Positions 39,645 through 48,568 of a DNA stretch of 64,000 nt are shown in pieces. The translations under genes and the position numbers were made by a program. The first letter of the stretch is position 1. Every line of letters starts with the position of its first letter. Source of the stretch: Symbiodinium natans (Eukaryota > Sar > Dinophyceae > Suessiales > Symbiodiniaceae); the NCBI GenBank assembly GCA_905221605.1, contig CAJNDS010001068.1, forward strand, positions 62,001-126,000, read 5' to 3'. Under the pieces are notes generated by a model, which worked only from the letters and a program-made list of their open reading frames with translations, made no database searches and was not told the DNA's origin.

Positions 39645-40087
39645 TCATGCCAGATGGGTTCTACGGTAGACGCGCTTGGGGATGGCAGCATAAGACTCGT
39701 CCTTTGGTACGCTCACTGGCCCTTCCGTCTCTCCGGCGGCTTCCTGCTCGTCCGACGCTACCTCTGCCACAGGGCCCCCGCCCCTCGCCAAGTTGAGGGA
39801 CGGCTCATGGGCCTCTATGTCCTGAGTCCTCGTGAGCTTCAGCTCTGAAAGGCGGCCTCCAAGAGCTCGCGCTGCGTCTGGAAGCCAGTGCGGAGCCAGC
39901 TCGGACTTCTCGCCCACAGGTCGATGGTTGGTTCACCAGGACGTATCTTGAAGACTACCCCCAAATACTGCGCTTCAATAGGGTCAAGTGGGAAGTCATG
40001 CATCACGCGACAACCGCGGGCTCTTGGTGATGAGGCAAAATCCCCCCGTCCAGCCCAGTCAGAACGACGTCCATCATCCGTTAACAC
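39645..40087 (-). pseudogene. Frameshifted coding-like region, possibly eIF4E-like
   Basis: Two minus frames overlap by about 80 bp. The upstream one (40087-39839) contains PLDPIEAQYLGVVFKIRPGE then PTIDLWARS. The spacing G-V-V-x-x-R followed by I-x-L-W-x-R recalls the eIF4E strand that carries the cap-binding basic residue and its following strand; the pattern match is weak. The downstream frame (39917-39645) contains SELKLTRTQDIEAHEPSLNL and PVAEVASDEQEAAGETEGPV, acidic and protein-like. A single frameshift or an intron could join them. Neither frame begins with ATG. Confidence 0.3.
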
Positions 40088-40321
40088 CTAACAGTAAGTC
40101 CTTTACACTGAACCTCTATCACACTCTAGAAATTTGACCCCTTGTGTCTCATCATCAGGTTTATGACGTGTTCACCCAGCGTTCGCCCCTGCATGGTTTC
40201 CTCTTCCAAGTCCAAACTCCTGTCTCAAAGAGAGGCCTTTGGTTACGTACTAAATGCCCGGGATTATACTTGTCGTTCACGCTTCGAAGAGGATGCCCCG
40301 AAAGACCTGGAGTATTGGGGT

Positions 40322-40426
40322 TCTACCTGGGACCCTTGAGGTTGTACCCTTGGGTTTTGGGCCCCTTTCTAAGGATCCCTAAGGGAAGATAAGGGCCATA
40401 GTAGGAGTTATGTTAAGGGGAACCTT
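40322..40426. repeat. Dispersed repeat D copy
   Basis: CTACCTGGGACCCTTGAGGT then TGTACCCTTGGGTTTTGGG, ending AGGGAAGATAAGGGCC..AAGGGGAACCTTT. Directly adjoins the TIR-A element at 40427; the 60648 copy aligns along about 95 bp. Confidence 0.65.
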
Positions 40427-40571
40427 TACTTGGAGGTTCATGGTACTTAATTCCCAACTATTACTGTACTGATAACTGTGCTTACAACCATATTTAGGGC
40501 ACTTCAGGTGCTTATCAGTGAGTTATAAGTACAGCTATAATTGGTTACTAAGTACCATGAACCTCCAAGTA
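40427..40571. mobile_element. TIR-A element, intact reference copy
   Basis: 145 bp with perfect 23-bp terminal inverted repeats: TACTTGGAGGTTCATGGTAC plus TTA at 40427-40449, exact complement at 40549-40571. No coding capacity. Subterminal motifs AACTGTGCTTACAACC and GCTTATCAGTGAGTTATAAG recur in other copies. Confidence 0.88.
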
Positions 40572-40617
40572 GGGGCACAACCCTAAACCCTAAACCCTAA
40601 ACCCTAAACCCTAAACC

Positions 40618-40740
40618 TACGAGTCTTCATCCCTTGACGGAGGAAGTGCCAAGGCGCAGGTAGGGCGAACCATACTGGGGCAGCTTCTCCTCACAATTGT
40701 GGGTTGTCCCCAGACTTTGGTTTCTATTTGCCTAAGAACC
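40618..40740 (+). CDS. Putative exon, unknown protein
   Basis: After a C-type array; reads YESSSLDGGSAKAQVGRTIL then GQLLLTIVGCPQTLVS, ending in the TIR-E element. A donor is possible at GCGCAG followed by GTAGGG (40660), which would shorten it to about 14 codons. Unrecognised. Confidence 0.37.
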
Positions 40741-40835
40741 CCCCAAACAATGAAAAGCAATATTCCTTATAAGGGCAACCAATATAGGGATGTGTTTTAA
40801 TCTTTTTTGGGGGGGGGTTCTTAATCGAGTAGTAG
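40724..40835. mobile_element. TIR-E element
   Basis: Left CTATTTGCCTAAGAACCCCC then CAAACAATG; right TTTTTTGGGGGGGGGTTCTT then AATCGAGTAGTAG. Confidence 0.72.
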
Positions 40836-41275
40836 TTGGGTGCCTTCCGGAACGGCGTGCTTCATTAGAAGGGGTATCTTGGCTTTGGTATATAGGCCTG
40901 ATATGGTCATTTCTCAAAACTTGGCTGCACTCAGGAGGGTAGCTATATAAATTAAACTTTTGGCTGCCTTAATAAGAAACCCAATAAACCCAAAAAAGGT
41001 AAGGACCTAAAGCTACAGTAAAGTACCACAAAGAAAATGCAATTCATCCAAAATGCGCCGTGGAATGCCTGTACTTGGGGGGCCGCCTCATGTCCAAGAT
41101 AAAAATCACCTACCCTGAAGAGGGATAGTATCGGCACAGCTTTTCCCTAAGCTCTAAACCCTTCATCCTATATCGGCTCCTGTGCTACGGCTCTCAAGTC
41201 CAACACACCTCTAGGTTCGTCTTGACATGAGCTCTGAGTCATGGCAACCACCCCGCCAAAAAAGGATCAATCAAC
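40836..41275. other. Single-copy spacer
   Basis: Minus frame 40952-41137 contains DFYLGHEAAPQVQAFHGAFW, hydrophobic later. No splice or family support. Confidence 0.27.
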
Positions 41276-41380
41276 CCCTAAACCCGAAACCCTAAACCCC
41301 TAAACCCCTAACCCCTAAACCCCTAACCCCTAAACCCCTAACCCCTAAACCCGAAACCCTAAACCCCTAACCCCTAAACC
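41275..41380. repeat. AACCCCT octamer-rich C-type array
   Basis: Alternation of AAACCCCT and AACCCCT units, giving a 15-bp higher-order period. Confidence 0.93.
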
Positions 41381-41444
41381 CTTTTTGTTCCGAGCCTCCT
41401 CCGAAGGGAGGGGATCCGAAGCCGCCGGGGGTCGTTGGGGCTTT

Positions 41445-41552
41445 GAGGGTTGAGGGTTTAGGGTTTAGGGTTAAGGGTTTAGGGTTTAGGGTTTAGGGTT
41501 TAGGGTTTAGGGTTTAGGGTTTAGGGTTTAGGGTTTAGGGTTTAGGGTTCAG
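41445..41552. repeat. TTTAGGG array
   Basis: About 13 units, nearly perfect. Confidence 0.94.
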
Positions 41553-41699
41553 GGGGGTATTTTTGTGGGCTTTTGAGGATTTTGCAGGGTTTTTCAGGGT
41601 GTTTGGAGGGTTTGAGGAGTGTTTGCGTTTGAGTTGTAGGGCGTTTAGGGTTTCAAGGTCAGGGTTTGGGGGCAGCCTACGGTGTACCACAAAGCGCCT

Positions 41700-42863
41700 T
41701 CGGCGCTTCCTTGGATGTCTCATGACTTGAGAAAGGGCCTGAACGGTCCTCGACAGAACCCCGTCCGAGCCAATGTTGCACTCATCTTTCTTCGTAACTC
41801 ATAGAGCTTCAACGATGTGAACCCGATTTAGGCCCTGAAAGCCCATAAACCCTCAACCCTGAATCCGTATAAGCCCTACGCCCTGGCTGGGTTGAGGATT
41901 CAAGGTGAAGAAAGCCAGGGTCCAGAGAATCCAGGAAGCCCTGCATCAACAAAGACGTTGTTTTCGGCTTCCTAAAAAAATTATCCCCACGAAAGCTTAT
42001 GACAGGTAGCCTACAACCCATCCGTTGACTCGCTTGAGTTTGTTCGGGTCGCCTCGATTTGTTGTTGAGGCCCCTCCCTTCCTAGGCAGCAGGGATATTT
42101 TTTACAATCCCAAAAAAAACTATGTGTTGGGGTCTACCGAGCGCAACATTCTGGAAATACACGAAAGGGAGGTCTGTGCTGAGATCGCACTCAGCCGGTC
42201 TTTCGCTGAAGGGTCGCTTTAAAAAAACCTCTCCATGAAGTCGTGGCAGCACGTGGGACCGCCATAAAGGCAAAGCCGCCTCGAAATGCGTGGGGAGGGG
42301 GTCAATCGCCCTACTATCCTTGACCTCGAAACGCTGAAAACGCAAAACGTGCAGAAAAACACAAGAAGACTCCATGTCACAAGCCCTGTGAGCCCCGATT
42401 TGGGTTCATGGTCTAAAGTCAGACTCGCAGAGAACGGCATGCGTCCCAGGCGGTCGAGCACAAGAGCCCAAGCTCTTTGGGCTTTATGGGGATAGCCTCC
42501 ACACATTTCGGGGGAGCGCATTGCCTTTTGGACCAGACCACGCGGGCCTGCTCATCCTACCACAACATCCCTGTCAGGAGCTCTTGTGACTGGGATGTCA
42601 TTTTCATCCGCACAAGCCTTAAACGGGAGCCCGAAGAATTAAGCTCGAGCTTTCAACTGGGCCTCGCTCTACACAGCCCGCCGCGCGGCGGTCGCACACC
42701 ACCCCCTTGAAGGATCTTCCGTGAGAAAAGAATGTCAACACATGTGCTCAGGCATGCATCGTCATCCTTCTCTTCCTGGAAAAGCCTCTAACAACCTTGA
42801 TAAACCTTCAATGCTGCCCTGTGTAGACTTGCGGCCAGATGAACATTCAACCTCTCTTCTTTT
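41700..42863 (+). other. Array-free unique region with coding-like frames
   Basis: Over 1.1 kb without heptamers. Plus frames: 42025-42222 (contains SRDIFYNPKKNYVLGSTERN, ILEIHEREVCAEIALSRSFA) and 42286-42495 (DLETLKTQNVQKNTRRLHVT). Both look protein-like and lie in the same direction, with stops between. Minus frames of 97 and 100 codons overlap them. A single-copy gene with undetermined exons is plausible; unrecognised. Confidence 0.33.
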
Positions 42864-42955
42864 CTAGTTCATGCTTGGGATAGGATTGAAATTTAAATTC
42901 TATTCCTTATTGAGTTTAAGTACCCTTGAAAATGCAAAATTATACCCCACTATGA
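42864..42955. mobile_element. TIR-C element
   Basis: Left CTAGTTCATGCTTGGGATAG; right TTATACCCCACTATGA; core ATTCCTTATTGAGTTTAAGT then ACCCTTGAAAATGCAAAA. Confidence 0.75.
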
Positions 42956-43193
42956 CGAAGTTTAGGGTAGTTACATGGTCCACTTTCTTATGGGCCCCGA
43001 ATTGGGGAAGCCTTATCGACCCCCTTATAAAGTAAACCCCAAAAAAGTCGCGAAACCTTTCTAAGTACAAAAAATGTGCTAGGATTCCCTGTACTTTACT
43101 CTTAGGGGTTGAGACTATTGAGTTTCCAACTTTTTGGCTTCTACTATAGACCCTACAAAGGGACCATCCTTCCCTCGGTCAGTCTCTTTTCAG
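42956..43193. other. Single-copy spacer
   Basis: Contains GGGCCCCGAATTGGGGAAGC then CTTAT, resembling motifs at 19.1 and 45.6 kb, perhaps another decayed repeat. No gene. Confidence 0.3.
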
Positions 43194-43262
43194 GGGCCGG
43201 CGCGACTGGGATTCGGGATGTGTCCGTTTCCAGGACTCTCGGATCTCGTACCTCAACTCCTG
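43194..43262 (+). CDS. Putative exon with strong acceptor
   Basis: Preceded by TCAGTCTCTTTTCAG, a good polypyrimidine acceptor. The frame reads SGAGATGIRDVSVSRTLGSR then TSTPEP into a C-type array. Unrecognised. Confidence 0.36.
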
Positions 43263-43690
43263 AACCCTAAACCCTAAACCCTATACCCGAAACCCTAAAC
43301 CCTAAACCCTAACCCTAAACCCTAAAAGCCCTAAACCGTGGGCAAAACAAGAGCTGACCGGGGGGGCTTACTTGGAAGCCCTGTTGCCTTAGTATGTCTA
43401 CTTAGTAATCCCCTGGAAACCTTTTAAATAACCTCCATAGCCCAACTCCTTCTCTAGTTTGAACCTCTGATTTTGAGGAATGAAGCCACAGGGCCTGATT
43501 CATATAGGGGCCTTGTTGAACAAAATGGGCATCTGGGGTATTTTACATAACAAATTCACGGGCACACAATCTCACTGGCTACTCGCTAAACCCCAAGCCC
43601 TGCTCTCCAAACCCCAAACCACAAACCCTAAACCAAACCCGAAGCCCCAAACCCCAAACTCTAAAATGGCTGCTTCGGCTCCGGCATTAA

Positions 43691-43871
43691 CCTGCTGTTT
43701 GCCTAAGGACCACCCAAAAAAACAAAAAACCAGTTCTTCCTTGCAAGGGAAAAAGGGATTCATATTTACAAAAAAAGTATATATGTATATATGTATACAT
43801 ATCTGCTTATATCTATATTACATGTATGTATTGTTTTTTGTTTTTTTTTGGGGGGGGTTCTTAAGCACATG
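43691..43871. mobile_element. TIR-E element
   Basis: Left GCTGTTTGCCTAAGGACCAC then CCAAAAAAAC; right TTTTTTTTTTGGGGGGGGTT then CTTAAGCACATGG. The interior includes a TATATGTATACATATC tract. Confidence 0.7.
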
Positions 43872-44014
43872 GTTGTAACTCGTTTGGGGTCTGCGCAGAG
43901 TGGAGGAACGACGGGAACCTACCGCAAGCCCCCAACACATAAGAAGGGTTTGGGGTTTAGGGGTTTAGGGTTTAGGGTTTCGGGCTAGGGTTTAGGGCTA
44001 GGGTTTCGGGTCTG

Positions 44015-44110
44015 GTGAAAAGCGGGCCGCCGGCGCTTGAAAGCCGCTGCCGGCGCTGTGCGGACCCCGCGTTCTGGCGGGACCGCAGCCGGGGCGCCAC
44101 GCTGCAAAGA
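44015..44110 (+). CDS. Putative exon with array-supplied donor
   Basis: Between two G-type arrays. Reads VKSGPPALESRCRRCADPAF then WRDRSRGATLQR; the border is GCAAAGA followed by GTTTAGGG. Unrecognised. Confidence 0.4.
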
Positions 44111-44200
44111 GTTTAGGGTTTAGGGTTTAGGGTTTAGGGTTTAGGGTTTAGGGTTTAGGGTTTAGGGTTTAGGGTTTAGGGTTTAGGGTTTAGGGTGTAG
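44111..44200. repeat. Perfect TTTAGGG array
   Basis: Twelve perfect heptamers, last unit GTGTAGC. Confidence 0.95.
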
Positions 44201-44232
44201 CACGGGTCGGCTGAACGCAATAGTGTGAAGAC

Positions 44233-44487
44233 ATGCCCACCCCGAGGCCACCCAATCACAACTCACTGCGAACCCAAACCGGAGCCAGCCCAAACCAAGC
44301 CAACCATTCACAACTCACACGTCGAATATTCTCATTAGAGGACACTGAAGTTACTTCGGACTTCGAATGGCTGGAACAGCTTTCGAAGACGAGGAAGCTG
44401 AAGCAAGCAGTCCAAGCCTTCAAGGATTGGACTTCTGGGTCAGGTTTTTGCGAAGGGGAAGGTCTGGGCCGAAGGGCCCTCTCATAG
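44233..44487 (+). CDS. Coding-like segment, possible PPR-type motif
   Basis: 84-codon frame. The first half is N/Q/T-rich, then FSLEDTEVTSDFEWLEQLSK and TRKLKQAVQAFKDW. The helix-turn-helix spacing L-x4-K-x3-L-x2-A-V-x2-F is PPR/TPR-like, but one motif alone is weak evidence. No array in the frame. It may start inside an exon since the first codon is not supported. Confidence 0.35.
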   Translation: MPTPRPPNHNSLRTQTGASPNQANHSQLTRRIFSLEDTEVTSDFEWLEQLSKTRKLKQAVQAFKDWTSGSGFCEGEGLGRRALS

Positions 44488-44565
44488 AAAACTCAGGCGT
44501 GAATAGGTTGCGAGTTGAGGGTCACTTGGGGCCATAAGGCAAAAGATTCCCCTTCAGGGCCTTGC

Positions 44566-44815
44566 TGCTTACTGGAAGGGTTAAAGGTCCCCCTGCTTAC
44601 TGGAGTGGTTTAAGGTCCCCGCATTTCAAGCTGCTGACTGGGAGGGTTTAAGGCCCCCCCGCTTAGTGGGAGGGTCTAAGGTCCCCCTGCCTACTGGGAG
44701 GGTTTGGGCCCCCCTGCTTACTGGGAGGGTTTAAAGTCCCGAGGGTTGCCTACTCCAACTCTTTAAGGTCCTGCCTACTGGAAGGGTTTAAGGCGAGGGA
44801 GGGTTTAAGGCCAGA
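44566..44815. repeat. 28-bp imperfect tandem repeat, about eight units
   Basis: Consensus near TGCTTACTGGGAGGGTTTAA then GGTCCCCC, with units between 24 and 38 bp. The GGGTTTAAGG core resembles a telomere unit, so it may have been built on one. A C run follows at 44816-44828. Confidence 0.8.
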
Positions 44816-45015
44816 CCCCCCCCCCCCCAGGGTTTTAACTATGCTTGCAGCTCAAGCAGAGCCTGCCATGGTCTCGCTGAGCACTCGACTGCGCCCGCCT
44901 ACCCCAATAGAGCTGAGGGGGAGGGGGGCGGGTGGGTTTAGGGTTTAGGGTTTCGGGTTTAGGGTTTAGGGTTTAGGGTCTAGGGTCTAGGGTCTAGGGT
45001 CTAGGGTTTAGGGGT

Positions 45016-45099
45016 CAGCTAAACCCTCAAAAAAATCCTGAATGTGATCCTCTTAAACCCAATAAAGGGAAATATAAAACTTCCCAAGGGCCTACCGAG
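45016..45099. mobile_element. TIR-B element, left end lost to an array
   Basis: Interior CCTCTTAAACCCAATAAAGG and right end AAGGGCCTACCGAGG match the family; the left border is taken by the G-type array ending at 45015. Confidence 0.65.
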
Positions 45100-45330
45100 G
45101 CATCAGGGGTGGAGGGGATTATCAGGCTTAGAGGGATTATAGGGCTCAGAGGTTGGAGGGGGATGGAGGGGTTCGAGGGGCTACAGCGGGGTTGTAGGGT
45201 TTAGGCGTTGAGGGTTGAGGCAACAGAGGTTGAGGGTTTAGGTTGAGGGGTTGAGGGGGTTATAGGGGATACAGGAATTATGGGTGTTGTAGCGGTTGAG
45301 GCGTTGAGGGTTCAAGGCTCGGGGTTTTGA
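45100..45330. repeat. Degenerate GAGGGGTTGAGGG-type tract
   Basis: Irregular GGGG-rich repeats (GGTTGAGGG, TTATAGGG); looks like a strongly eroded G-type array. Confidence 0.6.
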
Positions 45331-45399
45331 GTTTGAGTCTGGACTTCTCTTGTCCTAAGCCCCAGGCCCCAAACCCTAAACCTAGACCCTCCCACTTGG

Positions 45400-45688
45400 G
45401 GAGTTTGATGAAAGTTTGACACATTGGGGTTGCCGGTCCGGGTTTGACCTCGACCTTGCACCGTAGATCCCTGACAACTTCGGCAAGCGGCTCTTTGAAA
45501 AGTACAAGCTCTCAGCGTGAGAAAAGATCCGCGTGGGCCCATCGCTCGAAGTCCCTGGCGCCTCACAAGAAACCTCAGAGCTCCACGTAGGGACTGCCTT
45601 ATGGGGGTTTACGATACTGGGGGCACCTTATTGAGGTCCTTGTTAAAAGGGAATCCTACTATTTGGGCGTGAATATTAGGGGTCCCTT
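45400..45688. other. Single-copy spacer
   Basis: Includes CCTTATGGGGGTTTACGATA then CTGGGGGCACCTTATTGAGG, partly self-similar to 45640-45690. An 84-codon minus frame (45312-45566) is partly array. No firm gene. Confidence 0.3.
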
Positions 45689-45890
45689 GTGTTCGTAACC
45701 CCCTTAGAGAGGGCTAGAAAAAGCTGCGAAAAGGCGGAGGCCCCGTCGCTCCAGGAAGCCCTCGCTAAAATGCTGAGGACGGAGAGAGGGGCCTCAAAAC
45801 TTGATGTTGTCCAGGTGGAGCGGGAGATCCGATCTCTCTTCTTCAGGAACGTCCTTGAGAGCATTCACGAAGAGCCTGCACGCGGAAATT
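45689..45890 (+). CDS. Putative exon, helical charged protein
   Basis: Reads EAPSLQEALAKMLRTERGAS then KLDVVQVEREIRSLFFRNVL and ESIHEEPARGN before a G-type array. Strongly helix-forming, charged, codon use like a real gene. Possible acceptor CCCCCTTAG just inside its start. Unrecognised. Confidence 0.45.
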
Positions 45891-46059
45891 GGGGTCTAGG
45901 GTTTGGGGTTTGGGGTTTAGGGTTTCGGGTTTAGGGTTTAGGGTTTAGGGTTTAGGGTTTAGGTGTTTAGGGCTTAGGGTTACGGGAAATCTCCATCTTT
46001 GTGGCTGCTTCGCCCCTGCTTCAAGCTCTCTGAGTAAGGCCCCCCGGAACCCTCAACCC

Positions 46060-46500
46060 TCAGTCTCCAAGGAGAAGGCTTCTTTGCGCCCCCAAAGGAA
46101 GGCCCCAAAAATGGAAGGCTTTTGGGCCCAGCCTGGCATAGAGTATGAGCTCGGCAGTCGCCGCCTGCGCATTGGGAGTTTGGAGAGTTTCAACTGAGAG
46201 CCCTGCACCGAGGATGTGGGGGAGGGGGGAGGGGGTGCCGGTCAGGGGCTGATAGGGCTTACAGAAACTCATAGGGATTAGAGGGACTGGAGGCAAATTG
46301 GAGGGTTTAGGGGTTGCAGGCTTCCGGTGTGTGACAGACTGGCACATCACCTGCCCACGCCGCATTCAGTGTGTAGCCTCTCTCCCTAAACTCCCCGCAA
46401 GGCCCTGGATGCACAGAATAGCTATTAGTTTCGAGCAAGCCCCAAAGCACATAAACTCTCCTAAGCCGCCTGAACCACCCAAAACTCCAAACCCTAAACC
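46060..46500. other. Unique region with overlapping frames
   Basis: Minus 101 codons (46060-46365) includes AEQ-like array-free sequence and LILYARLGPKAFHFWGLPLG; plus 68 codons (46298-46504). Unrecognised. Confidence 0.27.
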
Positions 46501-46666
46501 CTAAACTAAACCCAAAACCCCGGATCTCAGCCGAAGTGCGCGATGGAGGCGTGTGACCTCCATGAGACTCTCGGGCGAAAGGCCTGGGTTGGGTTCTTGG
46601 GGAGTTTGGGGCGGGGGAGAGGTTTAAGGTTTTGGGATTCGGGTGTCGGGTTAAGTTATGGGTGGT

Positions 46667-46717
46667 TGCTCTGTCTCTCGCTCTCTTGCTCTCGCGCTCT
46701 CTCGCTCTCTCTCTCTT

Positions 46718-46758
<41 letters not shown>

Positions 46759-46797
46759 ATCTTCTCTCTGTCTGGCCATCGGTCTTTCTTTCTCTCT

Positions 46798-46830
<33 letters not shown>

Positions 46831-46832
46831 CG
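46667..46832. repeat. CT microsatellite, 165 bp
   Basis: (CT)n with occasional G and TTT interruptions and a unique break at 46765-46785. The serine/leucine-only frames across it are artefacts. Confidence 0.96.
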
Positions 46833-47257
46833 GAAAACATCTGCGGTTGAGGACTCATCTGGCGTGCTCGCCCTCTGTCACTTCAGGCGATCATAGCTTG
46901 CACAATTGCAAAGAACAATGTGATTATAAACTAACAGTAGAGAACAATGTATATACTGGGTGCGTCATAAGTCTGCTCTGGTGTTTGCCATGTTGTGGCA
47001 AGGCTAGCGTCAGGAGGAGTTTTCCTGCCCCACTTCCACGTGCCCCCGTTACTCTCGCCTGATTCTCTGCAGTTTTAGAGTTGGACTCTAAGTAAGCGAC
47101 TGTAAGTCGCTTTATACAGCTTCAAAAGGCTTCATATCAGCTCAAATCGCTTTAAGACATTTTGCAAATTAAGAGCTCTGGCCGATTCGGGGGATGTTGC
47201 ATGTTTTAGCTGATTTTAACGTGGAAATACCACTTCTGCAAGACGGCGCAACACGGC

Positions 47258-47455
47258 GTGAGTTTCAATGGCCCGCGCGGTGCCCATTATTCCTGGCTCC
47301 GGCTGCAGAGCTGCAGGGGCTGCGATTCTGTCATGACCGAGTTGTTCAAGGAACGATGCACCTTCGAACTGGAGCTGCACGTGCCGGCTGCCAATGACAT
47401 CCAGTCCGAGTGGCATGCTGGCCGCCTTATGGCCCGGCTGGCAGACGTGGCGAGG
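47258..47455 (+). CDS. Coding-like segment in left arm of inverted duplication
   Basis: Reads CDSVMTELFKERCTFELELH then VPAANDIQSEWHAGRLMARL before a G run. The related reading in the right arm argues that this frame was once coding in both copies. Unrecognised. Confidence 0.4.
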
Positions 47456-47520
47456 GGGGGGGGGGGGGAGGGGGTGGGGGAGGCGGGCGGGGGAGGAGGG
47501 GTTAGAGAAGCTTAGAGTGC

Positions 47521-47594
47521 TTTAGAGTAACGGGGGCACCCCCCCAAAACCCTCGTGTTTTGCGGGATTTCGGGGGGTGCCCCCGTTACACTAA
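47521..47594. mobile_element. Hairpin element, 24-bp arms
   Basis: TTTAGAGTAACGGGGGCACC then CCCC (47521-47544) and the inverted copy ending GTTACACTAAA at 47594 differ at one position. The spacer is only 27 bp, so single strands would fold very stably. Confidence 0.78.
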
Positions 47595-47889
47595 ATCTCT
47601 TCCCCCCCCTTCCTCAATCCGAACCCCAACCCCCCGGTCACCGAGACCAGACCCCCCTAAACCCTAATAGTAATTCATAGCGTAACTCTGAAGCAACCCT
47701 TTTTAAGGGCCTAGCCTAAACCCCAAGCTTCCGGCGACTGCTGTATGTTCGCAGGCGCCAAAAGGGTTTGACTTAGGGGGGGGAGGGTAGGGTGGGGACG
47801 GTTCGGGAAGTTGGGCAGGGTTGTTAGTTTGAAAAAGGGTTTGCTTATGGGGCTGGAGAAGTATGAACTCTGACTGGGTATGGTCAGCA

Positions 47890-48060
47890 GCAGCCGGCAC
47901 AGGCACATGGACATCCAGTCCAAGAAAGGAACGTCGTTGATGGAATAACGTGCTCATCGCACTGAGGGCATGGCACTGCGCGGGCCAGTTCTTCCACGCA
48001 ATGAGTCAAGGCTTCTGAAATTCTCTGCTGGCATGTTCTGGACGAAAATAGGCGAAAATT
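47890..48060 (-). pseudogene. Coding-like relic in right arm of inverted duplication
   Basis: Minus reading contains QQRISEALTHCVEELARAVP then CPQCDEHVIPSTTF; the frame matching the left arm is shifted (LDVHVPVPAAADHTQSEF). The CPQC pair could be half a zinc-binding site. Frame change within homologous sequence suggests decay. Confidence 0.37.
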
Positions 48061-48189
48061 TGTTATGCCCCGTCAACCGGCCGAAGCTCTCAAACTTTAG
48101 AGTCTTTTAAAGCAACTTAGAGCGGCTTAAAGTGTTATAGAGCCTTTTGAAGTCGCTTAGAGCCATTTAAAGCCTTTTGAAGAGCCCGA

Positions 48190-48347
48190 CTCTTAGAAGG
48201 GAGAGCAACAAGCACGAGTAATTGGGGCACACGCATTGGGGGCACACAAACACCTCCTGATAGCGGTTGCGGATCTCGACTTTGCCGTATTTGCAATTTG
48301 GTGTTTCTAATTGTCTAAATTGGGTTCCACAATAGGTGCTGGGGAAA
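48190..48347 (-). CDS. Putative exon with CxxC pairs
   Basis: Acceptor ATTTCCCCAG (about 48348) then a frame containing GTQFRQLETPNCKYGKVEIR and YQEVFVCPQCVCPNYSCL. CPQC followed by CPNYSC is zinc-finger-like in spacing. Lies just outside the right arm and shares CPQC with it. Family not recognised. Confidence 0.38.
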
Positions 48348-48484
48348 TAATAATGCAAGAAATCATGGAGTTGATGAAGCTGGGTCTGTAATTGCTAGCT
48401 CTTGTCTCAGGATGAAGGACCCACCCTAACCCCTAACCCTAAACCCTAAACCCTAAACCCTGAACCCCATTAAGGGACCCTTCC

Positions 48485-48568
48485 AAACGCCCGCAGGGGC
48501 ACAAAGAAGCGTGGTGCGGCTGTCAGCCGTCGCCTTGCCAACGTAGGTCCACTCGGTCCAGAGACCTG
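48485..48568 (+). CDS. Putative exon with array-supplied donor
   Basis: Reads KRPQGHKEAWCGCQPSPCQR then RSTRSRDL; the border is GACCTG followed by GTTTAGGG. C-type array upstream at 48427-48470. Basic, cysteine-rich. Unrecognised. Confidence 0.38.

Larger units (their letters stand above)
47080..48190. mobile_element. Diverged inverted duplication, about 1.1 kb (foldback-like)
   Basis: Left arm (about 47080-47455) and right arm (about 47870-48190, inverted) carry the same features in the same order: an outer CTTCAAAAGGCT/TTTAAAG tract, a GAGCTCTGGCCGATT-like motif, a TGGCCCGCGCGGTGCC motif, and an inner segment encoding LELHVPAANDIQSEW on plus versus LDVHVPVPAAADHTQSEF on minus. Identity is moderate. 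The inner spacer holds a G-rich tract and the hairpin at 47521. Could be a foldback element or an ancient palindromic gene duplication. Confidence 0.6.

Noticed and set aside
46543-47062. Serine/leucine-rich frames of up to 134 codons
   Set aside because: CT microsatellite; only the flanks could be coding and they show no convincing model.
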